A stretch of DNA of 49,540 nucleotides, taken from Paenibacillus sp. A3. GTDB lineage: Bacteria > Bacillota > Bacilli > Paenibacillales > NBRC-103111. Positions 17,501-24,354 of the stretch are shown one piece after another (position 1 is the first letter of the stretch; each line of letters starts with the position of its first letter). The DNA lies in the NCBI RefSeq assembly GCF_001399685.1, contig NZ_JTHN01000014.1, forward strand, positions 1 to 49,540. Reading direction: 5' to 3'. Made by a program: the position numbers and the translations under genes. The notes under the pieces were generated by a model, which was not told where the DNA came from, ran no database searches, and was given only the letters and a program-made list of their open reading frames with translations.

Positions 17501-17903
17501 CATCCAGCAGTTCATCGAAGCAATGTACACCGGCGCGATCGTCAAAAAAGGCGCGCTGTACGTCTACGACCATGACGCGGAAGAGGACCCGTGGGAGCCG
17601 TTCGTCAACCTGATGCAGACCGGTAAATTCCCGGAATACGAAATTTACCGCAAAATCCGCGCCCTCGACGCGAAGCGTCTCGGTCTGCTCCAACGCAAAT
17701 CGTCGAAGCTCAGCCAGCAGCTTACCGCTCAAGAAGACATCAGCGGCCTGCTGACGAAGCTGCAGGACATGGCCGGCGCTTATCAGGACGCCAAGTCCGC
17801 GCTCGACTACGACCGCGGCGAATACGTCGACGGCGAAGACATGTACCAATTCTACAAGCAAATCGCCAGCAAAGTGAGCGACATCCTCCGCAGCTTGAAA
17901 TAG
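14514..17903 (+). CDS. Tubulin-like protein (Tubulin_2-type GTPase)
   Basis: This is a 1,129-residue cytosolic protein. The first 250 residues keep the tubulin/FtsZ nucleotide fold: VIGLGGTGIDALLRL at 36-50 and the signature SGGTGSG at 188-194, equivalent to GGGTGSG of tubulin and GGGTGTG of FtsZ. The remaining ~850 residues form a large, mainly helical extension not found in FtsZ. The Tubulin_2 family shares these motifs, but its polymerisation and GTP hydrolysis have not, to my knowledge, been established. GGAGG lies 9 nt before ATG 14514. It follows the vWA gene by 38 nt and ends before a terminator and the second structured repeat, so the downstream genes may be expressed separately. Confidence 0.85.
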   Translation: MKAVVREHIQQLDVSLGGGIVSEKIRVDTIDNPMLVIGLGGTGIDALLRLKYQVNRRFKLPEDPFTKKKREKPDNIEFLAFETNEHDRNKRYKGIGLDPMTEFVLLSNAEIGSVLQNRSILEPYMKEWLSPELTITDGINGASGVRQAGRLLLFTKIVQVVQTIERKIKTLSVGTNKKLMVFLLTGISGGTGSGCFLDIAYIVRGILERDYGSAGVDKVGILGYLFTPDVNLANKALTEHSREYIKKNGYAALKELDYWMNVDERGDRFKQQYANILTVNSPMPPFNLAHLISATNLEGKQLENAYDYCMNVTAENITNFMASEQKQSGEEFAIHDYISNIRTNINQMPKTYAANYQYNILGASSAVLPIEEMTTFLAYKVFQRMSTMFEAGPSQEDVEKLAHKLGLDPDSIHREFDKNVPEPLPGYQNSERLSYNNVVKQQIVHIDTELEQSYLSRAREEYIKARKQLPGQIREVFAEQMGKMFRHPEQGPFYVSRIILQDKGFCLLKLISSYIESLKENVYRIPRDIEAAGDTAMQKLTEAKSAFISKDKKKDAYIEAKIQEYLLHSDRERMEQMIEFYEDLYTLINNDNSRIYQVFTEILNELNKIFQKNGDILTKGQEEVDHKGNRTYYWNIVSVPDMAKLIGDVTDEKNVTELIRDFTQELLEKSNQWIKEQEVDVVSSISEFLTEQFSDLITKSMEDFLIIKYGHEDSLEKLVEQKIAGRLYEEAKPVFHLTNSSGHFNFPSWGFVSVPVKAPNIFKGIRNFQDNAIANSRFTIKESEVKNRVFWLNTQNGIPLFLYTPLKVYEESYERSILEPEGVGRHLVQTEKTNWTYLPSPIPEKSWGDTYENARVKHYNAEVRSMFDQSLALRIIREKSADQGTTGRYECVFTKPFDLEQKLASYPMQLDAAKPNLGEIKRCVADLKALVANGLEQEGLKDIFGSVNEEMAKENLIRSPELLRRVREELGKYRRIEAKIAELEQVLAAHQDEEKFIQQFIEAMYTGAIVKKGALYVYDHDAEEDPWEPFVNLMQTGKFPEYEIYRKIRALDAKRLGLLQRKSSKLSQQLTAQEDISGLLTKLQDMAGAYQDAKSALDYDRGEYVDGEDMYQFYKQIASKVSDILRSLK

Positions 17904-17927
17904 CAGCTTCGGAGTCATATCCAAATA

Positions 17928-17958
17928 CGCAGCCGATCCAAGGCTGCGGCGGTTTTTT
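17928..17958 (+). terminator. Terminator after the tubulin-like gene
   Basis: CGCAGCC and GGCTGCG form a 7-bp stem around GATCCAA; GGCGG and six T follow. It would at least partly separate transcription of the vWA-tubulin pair from the genes after 18150. Confidence 0.65.
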
Positions 17959-17967
17959 AGTTAACTT

Positions 17968-18127
17968 CGTGAAATTTAGCGAGATTAGGCAAGATATGCC
18001 CTGGAAGAAGCGCTTGCGCTGTCCGCCTTTGAAACCCATGAATATTCCTTAAAATATAATCGGTATTCATGGGTTTCAAGAGCGGCTGGAGGGGGATATC
18101 TTGCCGTTCTCCCCGCTTAATTTCACG
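17968..18127. repeat. Structured palindromic element, copy 2, inside the tubulin cluster
   Basis: It has the same architecture as the element at 22-132. The outer stem GGCAAGATAT/ATATCTTGCC extends outward to CGTGAAATT/AATTTCACG at 17968 and 18119. A side hairpin is formed by AGCGC-TT-GCGCT (18009-18020). The long stem pairs 18029-18044 with 18064-18079, plus CCGC/GCGG. Relative to copy 1, stem bases change on both sides (CCTGTGAA/TTCACAGG versus CCCATGAA/TTCATGGG). It lies between a terminator and the GGAGGG ribosome site of the 18150 gene. Confidence 0.82.
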
Positions 18128-18149
18128 CTCCGATTGGAGGGTCAGGATC

Positions 18150-20564
18150 ATGCGGGAGAACTTGATGCAATTCGCGAGCGCATACGCCGCGGAAACGGAC
18201 AGCATGGGAACGGGCGGGGATGAGCTTCGCAGCATCAACCATCCCCTCGTGTTCCTGTTCGTCGGCGACCGGTCGGCGGAAGCGCTGGAGCAGGTATACG
18301 ACCTGAACCGGAAGAAGTGGAACAACAGCGCCGGCGTCGTTTATTTACATATCGGCATGGAGAACGGCGCGCAGGAAGCCGCCACGCGGGACAACGTCTA
18401 CAGCTGGCGTCTCGGCGGAGGCGGCGGAGACAAGAAAACGCAGCGCGCCGAAGGATACCAACAGTTTTACCGGAACGAAGCGAAGCTGCTTGAATTGAAC
18501 GTCCTTCTGCGGCAGATGAACAGCCGCATCTCGGAGTTCGGACGGCTGTACGCCTCGCTGCAGCGGGTCAATATCGCGGTGGTCACGCGGGTCGACGATC
18601 CGCTCAACGCGCTTGTGCCCGAGCTGACGGTGCTGATGAAATCGATCTTCGCCGAGAGCTTCCGCTCCGTAGTCGTTGATCTTTACGGACTGCTGCAAGA
18701 GCAGCAGCCAGGCGACGATTTCGCGTATGCGGCATCGCTAGGCGTCAGCTTTATGCGCGAGCTGGACGAGGTCCAGCGGCGGGAGTTCAGCTTGGCCGCG
18801 GAGCTTCAGGTGACGGGCGACGGCATCCGGCTGCCGGTCGAGCACCGGGACGCGGCTTTGTTCGACACGGTGTATATGATCGGAGACAAGGACGAGCGCG
18901 GGCTATTTGCAGCCGGCGGCATGCAGCGGTGCTACGAGATCGTGTGCCATTTGAACCTGCTCAAGAACCGCAAAGCCGCTGACGAGGTCGATCCGAGGCA
19001 CGGCGCTTACAATCACCAGCAGTTCAAGCAAAACATGATGCCGCCAGGCGAAGCGGGCGGCATTTACGCCTCCGCCGGGTTCGCCAAGGTGACTCGGCCC
19101 AATCAGGCGATCGCCCTGACGGTGCTGTATCATCTGTACCGGGGGATGCTGCAGAGGATGCGGGATAACGCGGTTATTCATCAAACGGAGCTGCTGGAGT
19201 TGGCCGAGCTGGACCCGAGGAAGGCGGAGGAGAGCGTCCGGGCCGTGGCGGGCGAACGGGCGAATCCGGTCGACGCCATGTACGGCTTGCTCTATGAGAA
19301 CGTGCCGCACCACGAGCTGCGGTCGATGTCTCTGCGGCAGGCGGAGACGGCTTTGTTCGGGGCGAACGCCCGGGCCTTCTTCGAGACGAATGCCGTCCGG
19401 GTCATGGAAGCGGCGCTTGAGGCGCGGGACGGGGCCGGAAGGCTCGGTCAAACGCTGCAGCGCAAAGCGGTCGATCATCCGTCGTACGGGTGCTATTGCA
19501 TGTACTTGTGGACCTCGGAGCAGGAACGCGGAGCGGAGACGCCCAGTCTCGTCACCATGGTCCGGGAGTGGCGCAAGGAGGCCGAGCGGCAGCTCGAAGA
19601 CGGCAAGATGGACCTCGAAGCGCTGTACGAGGAGCGGGTGGAAGATCAGCGCTATGCCAAAGGCTCGCTGCTCGGATTTCTTTCGCCCAAGAGTCAGGTA
19701 AAACCGCTGGCCCGTGGAATGCTCGAGCAAATCTACGGCTTGAAATACGAGCTGCTGCTGCTGGAGCTGACCATCCGCGAGCTTCGGAGCTACGAGCGGA
19801 AGCTGGAAGACATCCATGACCGGATGAAGCGGTACGTCCAGCGGCTCCACGACATTGAAGCGGCGCTGCTCGACGCAAGCCGCCGGAGCATCTCTGAGAC
19901 GAACGACGAACTGGGGCGCAACATTAACGAATACTACGGCCATGTCGTCGAAGTGATCGCCGCCGAAACGGAAAACCGCCGGGGGCCGCAGTTTTATTTT
20001 GACGAACGGTGGGTCGGGAACGTGACCGCGCTGCTTGCGCAAAGCGACGAAGCGCTGGTCGACAGGCTGATTGCGGCGGCGAAGCGGGAATGGTTCGTCC
20101 ATCCGCTATTCCATCAGCCGTTCGAGCAGGAGCTGCTGGCGCGGGCGAACGTGGCGGTCAGCTACGACAACCGCGAGGTGCTGACGAAGGAAGAGCTGTA
20201 CCGCGATCTGTACGTGACGCTCGAGAGCGAGGCGGCGATCCGGCTGGACGTCTACAACTATACGCACAAGCACCGGTACGAGGAAAAATATTTTTTCGGC
20301 GATTTTCAAAGCGAATTGATCCAGTATGCGTACAGCGTCGATCACGGCAGCCGCACCTACAAGCTCGGCTGCATTCACGAGAAGAAGCAAAGCGGCGTCG
20401 AGAAGCTGAATCTGATGGGCGGGTTCCGCATGGCCGACCTGATGTACTACCGGAACGGCAGGCGGTACTACGATACGTATGTGCGCAGCGGATACGAGTT
20501 TCACGGACGCGCGATGCCGGAGGGACCGGAGGCGGAAAGGAGAGATGACGGCCATGAACGATAA
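18150..20564 (+). CDS. Large coiled-coil protein of the tubulin cluster
   Basis: The product is 804 residues from ATG 18150, which has GGAGGG 8 nt upstream; in-frame codons further left run through the structured repeat and are unlikely to be translated. No signal peptide or membrane helix is seen. The first ~270 residues alternate beta and alpha elements (HPLVFLFVGDRSAEAL, VNIAVVTRVDDPL, LFDTVYMIGDKDERG) in a way reminiscent of the Tubulin_2 core, but no GGTGSG or P-loop is present. Residues ~520-600 are predicted coiled coil (LLLLELTIRELRSYERKLEDIHDRMKRY in sense). I suspect a divergent, nucleotide-free tubulin-like partner or adaptor; that is inference. Its stop overlaps the acetyltransferase start by 11 nt. 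Confidence 0.75.
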   Translation: MRENLMQFASAYAAETDSMGTGGDELRSINHPLVFLFVGDRSAEALEQVYDLNRKKWNNSAGVVYLHIGMENGAQEAATRDNVYSWRLGGGGGDKKTQRAEGYQQFYRNEAKLLELNVLLRQMNSRISEFGRLYASLQRVNIAVVTRVDDPLNALVPELTVLMKSIFAESFRSVVVDLYGLLQEQQPGDDFAYAASLGVSFMRELDEVQRREFSLAAELQVTGDGIRLPVEHRDAALFDTVYMIGDKDERGLFAAGGMQRCYEIVCHLNLLKNRKAADEVDPRHGAYNHQQFKQNMMPPGEAGGIYASAGFAKVTRPNQAIALTVLYHLYRGMLQRMRDNAVIHQTELLELAELDPRKAEESVRAVAGERANPVDAMYGLLYENVPHHELRSMSLRQAETALFGANARAFFETNAVRVMEAALEARDGAGRLGQTLQRKAVDHPSYGCYCMYLWTSEQERGAETPSLVTMVREWRKEAERQLEDGKMDLEALYEERVEDQRYAKGSLLGFLSPKSQVKPLARGMLEQIYGLKYELLLLELTIRELRSYERKLEDIHDRMKRYVQRLHDIEAALLDASRRSISETNDELGRNINEYYGHVVEVIAAETENRRGPQFYFDERWVGNVTALLAQSDEALVDRLIAAAKREWFVHPLFHQPFEQELLARANVAVSYDNREVLTKEELYRDLYVTLESEAAIRLDVYNYTHKHRYEEKYFFGDFQSELIQYAYSVDHGSRTYKLGCIHEKKQSGVEKLNLMGGFRMADLMYYRNGRRYYDTYVRSGYEFHGRAMPEGPEAERRDDGHER

Positions 20565-21096
20565 GAGCTCGCCCGTTTATATCCGCTTTTTCGAACCTGC
20601 GGATGCGGAGGCGCTGCTTGCCCTGCATGTGCGCAACCGGGAGTTTTTTCAAATGTATAACCCCGCTCGCGACGAATCATTTTATACGCTGGAAACCCAG
20701 CTTGCGAACATCGGCACTGGAAAAGACGAGCGGAGTCAGGACAAACGATACCCTTTCGGTATTTTCCTGAGGGAGACGGAAGAACTGATCGGGGAAATCT
20801 CGTTGTTCGAAGTGAAGCGTGGTCCGCTGCAAAAATGTATGCTGGGCTACTCTTTGGACCAACGGCAAAACGGGAAAGGGTACGCGTCCGAGGCGGTACG
20901 GCTGGTCGTGGAATTTGCGTTTAAAGAGGCCGGCCTGCACCGGATCGAAGCGGGCGCGATGCCCCGCAATAAGGGCTCGCTGCGCGTTCTGGAGAAGGCG
21001 GGCTTCCGCCCGGAAGGCTTGGCGCGCAAAAACGTGAAAATCAACGGGGTTTGGGAAGATCATCAAATGTTTTCGCTTTTGGACGAGGACATTTGA
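20554..21096 (+). CDS. GNAT N-acetyltransferase, RimJ/RimL type
   Basis: This 180-residue GNAT-fold enzyme has the acetyl-CoA pyrophosphate loop RQNGKGYASEA near residue 107 and the later motif HRIEAGAMPRNKGSLRVLEKAGF, characteristic of the Rim family that acetylates protein alpha-amino groups. The ATG at 20554 overlaps the stop of the preceding gene (ATGAACGATAA); an in-frame ATG at 20545 lies too close to the ribosome site AAAGGAG. Its place inside the operon suggests that it modifies a component of the system, perhaps an N-terminus or lysine, but it could be a passenger gene. Confidence 0.83.
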   Translation: MNDKSSPVYIRFFEPADAEALLALHVRNREFFQMYNPARDESFYTLETQLANIGTGKDERSQDKRYPFGIFLRETEELIGEISLFEVKRGPLQKCMLGYSLDQRQNGKGYASEAVRLVVEFAFKEAGLHRIEAGAMPRNKGSLRVLEKAGFRPEGLARKNVKINGVWEDHQMFSLLDEDI

Positions 21097-21117
21097 AGTG
21101 GAAAGTGAGGAAGGCCG

Positions 21118-22416
21118 ATGAAACGTCGGAAATGGAATCCGCTGCTGACCGGACTCAGCATCGTGGGTGGCTTTCTAGGATTTATTGCAGGGGAAATGAT
21201 GCTCAGCCGGTGGGAAGGAACGCTGCACGAAACCGTGCTGATGGGGCTATATTTCGGGGTGTTCGCCCTGATCGTCGGGCTGTGCTGTCTGCTGGCGGAG
21301 ATCCTGTCGCCGCAATTGAACGGAAAAAACTGGCGTCTCCGCTATGCCTCCGACGGATGGAAGCTGCTCGTTCCCGGCACGCTTCTTCTTCTGTTTGCGG
21401 CGGGGGCGCTGTTTCAATGGGCCTACGGGCTGTATTTCGATTCGGCAAAATCGGGCCGGCCGCAAGATTACGTGCTCATTTTGGATACGTCCGAGAGCAT
21501 GAAGCAGAACGACCCGAATAAGCAGAGCTTGCAGGCGGTTAAGTCGCTGGTCGGGCAGATGGACAGCAACAAGATGGTGGGCGTGCTGACGTTCAACGAT
21601 TCGGTGACCTGGGTGCAGAGGCTGACGCAGCTCAGCAGCGAAACCGCCAAAAGCCAAGTGCTGGCGCAAATCGACGCGATTCCCGCCCCGACCGGAGGAA
21701 CCGACATTGCGCAGGCGCTTACTCAGGCGATCGACCATATGCAGAAGGAATCGCAGCGCAAAGGGGCCGTCATTCTTATCTCGGACGGCTACAGCGATGT
21801 GGACGTCGACCGGGTGGTGCAGCCCTATAACTTGGAAAATATAACCATTCACACAATCGGGATGAAGCAGCCGAACGAGGAAGGAAGCCGACTGCTGCAG
21901 CGGATCGCCGAAGCGACGGGCGGAACGTTCCAGGAGGTGAAGCAGGCCGAGCTGGTGACGGACGCTTTCCGTAATATTTATGTGAAAGACCATCATTTCC
22001 ATCTCGTGAACGAACGGCAGGGACAGATGCACGGCAGCGGTTGGCACGCGGCGCTGCGGGTCGTGCTGATTCTGCTCATCGGCGCACTGCTCGGGCTGTC
22101 GCTCGGCATCGTGTTCGACAACCGCTTCTTGGCGCGCAGCTTCGCTCTCGGCGGTACGGTGGCCGGCTTGCTTGCAGGTCTGACGCTGGAATATGGCTTG
22201 CCCTCGGAATATTCGAGCGCCGTTCGCGCCATGGCGGACCTGATTTTGGCGGTCGTGCTGTCGCTGTCCACCTTGCTGTTCGCGGTTCATGAAAGCACCG
22301 GCGCGAACGCCGGTCTTCGCCGCGGCAGACCGCGCGAGCTGTATGCCGGTCCGGATGGCGAGAGCAGCCGCTATGGCGGAAGAGACGGCAGCCGGACCGG
22401 CAAGCGGTTCCGGTAA
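21118..22416 (+). CDS. Polytopic membrane vWA protein 2
   Basis: The product is 432 residues. Three N-terminal membrane helices (~10-29, 38-62, 82-106) lead into a vWA domain with an intact MIDAS: Asp 123/Ser 125/Ser 127 in LDTSESMKQ, GGTDIAQ and LISDGYSD. Three more helices lie near 312-333, 341-361 and 371-391, followed by a Gly/Arg-rich tail. GAGGAAGG lies upstream of ATG 21118. With protein 1 the cluster has two MIDAS-bearing receptors of different topology. They may bind each other, a shared ligand, or components such as the beta-rich protein encoded next. Confidence 0.83.
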   Translation: MKRRKWNPLLTGLSIVGGFLGFIAGEMMLSRWEGTLHETVLMGLYFGVFALIVGLCCLLAEILSPQLNGKNWRLRYASDGWKLLVPGTLLLLFAAGALFQWAYGLYFDSAKSGRPQDYVLILDTSESMKQNDPNKQSLQAVKSLVGQMDSNKMVGVLTFNDSVTWVQRLTQLSSETAKSQVLAQIDAIPAPTGGTDIAQALTQAIDHMQKESQRKGAVILISDGYSDVDVDRVVQPYNLENITIHTIGMKQPNEEGSRLLQRIAEATGGTFQEVKQAELVTDAFRNIYVKDHHFHLVNERQGQMHGSGWHAALRVVLILLIGALLGLSLGIVFDNRFLARSFALGGTVAGLLAGLTLEYGLPSEYSSAVRAMADLILAVVLSLSTLLFAVHESTGANAGLRRGRPRELYAGPDGESSRYGGRDGSRTGKRFR

Positions 22417-22433
22417 CGACGGGAGGCGGGCAG

Positions 22434-23072
22434 ATGATGCAATGGAGCGAACCTGACGAGCGGTACCGGATTACGAAGGCGGCCTCCGAGGTCAGGGAGG
22501 GCGAATGTCTTCTGACCTGGCACTGGCCGAAGGAAGTCAATTACGTCTACATCGACAGCTTCGAAGACGGGGGCGAGCAGCCCCCGGACGAGTTGGATCC
22601 GAAGCGGCTCAAGCTGTTTACCCGCGAGGAATATAAGGCGAAAGCCGGCTACCGCGCCCGTGTCGACTTTACGGGGCCGTATTTCTACCGGATCTATCCC
22701 TGCGTGATGCTGGAAGGACGGCTGACCCCGCTGCTGCAGCGGGACGGAGACAATCTGACCCGCGTCAGCGGAGGCCGGGCGAAAATCCGTTACGGCATCA
22801 AATACGGCGGCGGTTGGTTCAGCAAATACAAAACCGTGCAGATCCGGCTGTTCTGCGAAATTCCGGTCCCCCGGGAAGCCCTGTGCTACGTGAAAAAAGA
22901 AGGAGCGGCCCCGCGAAATAAGGAAGACGGGACCTTTTATCCGTTCATGAACGATTTTCCGCCGGGGCGCACGGAGCTGCCGCCCATCGAGGTCGGCAAA
23001 AACGACTATATCCGGTTGTTTTTTACCGACGGACCGATCTATGGCGAGCGGTTTGAACTCATTCCGGACTAA
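22434..23072 (+). CDS. Beta-rich protein of the tubulin/GTPase cluster
   Basis: A 212-residue soluble protein without signal or membrane segments. Regularly spaced aromatic and charged strands (YVYIDSFED, YRARVDFTGPYFYRIYPCVML, KIRYGIKYGGGWF, TVQIRLFCEIPVP) suggest a beta sandwich of one or two Ig/FN3-like domains. The ATG at 22434 (another at 22437) follows GGGAGGCGGGC, 17 nt after the vWA gene. I recognise no family. Its position directly before the GTPase, with 16 nt between them, argues for an adaptor. Confidence 0.72.
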   Translation: MMQWSEPDERYRITKAASEVREGECLLTWHWPKEVNYVYIDSFEDGGEQPPDELDPKRLKLFTREEYKAKAGYRARVDFTGPYFYRIYPCVMLEGRLTPLLQRDGDNLTRVSGGRAKIRYGIKYGGGWFSKYKTVQIRLFCEIPVPREALCYVKKEGAAPRNKEDGTFYPFMNDFPPGRTELPPIEVGKNDYIRLFFTDGPIYGERFELIPD

Positions 23073-23088
23073 AAGGAGGGACCTGGGC

Positions 23089-24354
23089 ATGTTGGGGTTT
23101 TTCAAGCAATTTTTCGAAAAGAAGCCTGTGGAAAAAGAACGTCCGCCTTATTACAGCATCGTTTGTCCGTACTGCTTCCATAAATTCGAGCCGGACGAGG
23201 TCGTATTCCGCGCCGCGCATACGAAGGAGAACGACGACGAATTTACGCTGCAGGAAGACGAGCGGTTGAATGCATGGCGGCGCAAGTTCAATCTGTCGCA
23301 GCAGGACATGGAGGCGGTGATCGAGCCGTACACGATCCCGGAAGAGAACCACGTCTACTCGGAAAACGTGCTGGTGGCGGTCATCGACCGTTACGGCGTG
23401 GCGACGCGGCGGCGGCTCTGTCCGAGCTGCCACAACGAGCTGCCGATTTCGGCCGGCAAAATGCCGAGCAACATCATCTCCATCGTCGGGGCGTCGCAGG
23501 TCGGCAAATCGGTCTATATGACGTCGCTGATCCATACGCTGCAATCCTCGACGGCTTCGAATTTCGACGCGGCTTGCATGCCGCTCAGCGCCGAAATCAG
23601 CCGGAAGTTCCGGCAAAATTATTTGGAGCCGATCTTCGACCGCGGCATGATGCTGGAGTCGACGAACCCGAACGAGCAGCAGGAGCCGTTTATTTTCCAG
23701 TTCGTATTCAAGGACGAACAGCGCGCGCCGCTCACGCTCGTGTTCTTCGATGTTGCGGGCGAGGGCATGGTGGAGCGCGATTATTTGGAAATCTATGCGT
23801 CGCATATTAAAAATTCCTCGGGCATTTTATTTCTTGTCGATCCGCTGCAAATCCGCACGATCCGCGACAAAATCCGCCTGAACGTCGGCCAGGAAGAAGG
23901 CGAGTTCGCAAGCCGCTATGACGAGCCGCGCGAGGTCGTCATCAGCTTGTTCGAAAACTTCATCGCCCATCAGCAGGGCAGTAAGACGAAAATTCCGACG
24001 GCCATCGTTCTGACGAAGAGCGATATGCTGCAATATTTGAAAGAGGAAGACAGCGAATATATTCAGTCCAACAGCAACGTGTTCCGCAACGTGATTCACA
24101 AAGGCTATTTGGACCAGACCGAGTTTGAGAACATTAACGGCGAAATCCGCCGCTTTATCGAGAAGGTGGACCGGCCGTTCAAGGATGCGGTCGACGTGTA
24201 TTTCCAGAACACCGCCTACTTCGCCGTATCCGCGCTCGGTTCGAACCCGGTGAACCGGCAGGTGACCGGCGTCATTAGCCCGACCCGGGTGGACGAACCG
24301 TTCATCTGGCTGCTTCACCAGCTCGACTACATCGACAGGAGAGATGCGCCGTGA
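23089..24354 (+). CDS. Zinc-finger P-loop GTPase, double-GTPase (DO-GTPase) type
   Basis: The product is 421 residues. Two split zinc-knuckle pairs (CPYC at 26-29 and CPSC at 111-114) come before a GTPase domain: Walker A GASQVGKS at 134-141, the DxxG switch in DVAGEG at 221-226 and the G4 motif TKSD at 309-312. The order and the N-terminal zinc module resemble the bacterial double-GTPase families found with GAP1 proteins in predicted conflict systems. The start is ATG 23089, with AAGGAGG 9 nt upstream; an in-frame ATG at 23041 lies inside the previous gene. It ends in a 4-nt GTGA overlap with the GAP1 gene, so the two products are made together and probably bind. Confidence 0.85.
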   Translation: MLGFFKQFFEKKPVEKERPPYYSIVCPYCFHKFEPDEVVFRAAHTKENDDEFTLQEDERLNAWRRKFNLSQQDMEAVIEPYTIPEENHVYSENVLVAVIDRYGVATRRRLCPSCHNELPISAGKMPSNIISIVGASQVGKSVYMTSLIHTLQSSTASNFDAACMPLSAEISRKFRQNYLEPIFDRGMMLESTNPNEQQEPFIFQFVFKDEQRAPLTLVFFDVAGEGMVERDYLEIYASHIKNSSGILFLVDPLQIRTIRDKIRLNVGQEEGEFASRYDEPREVVISLFENFIAHQQGSKTKIPTAIVLTKSDMLQYLKEEDSEYIQSNSNVFRNVIHKGYLDQTEFENINGEIRRFIEKVDRPFKDAVDVYFQNTAYFAVSALGSNPVNRQVTGVISPTRVDEPFIWLLHQLDYIDRRDAP

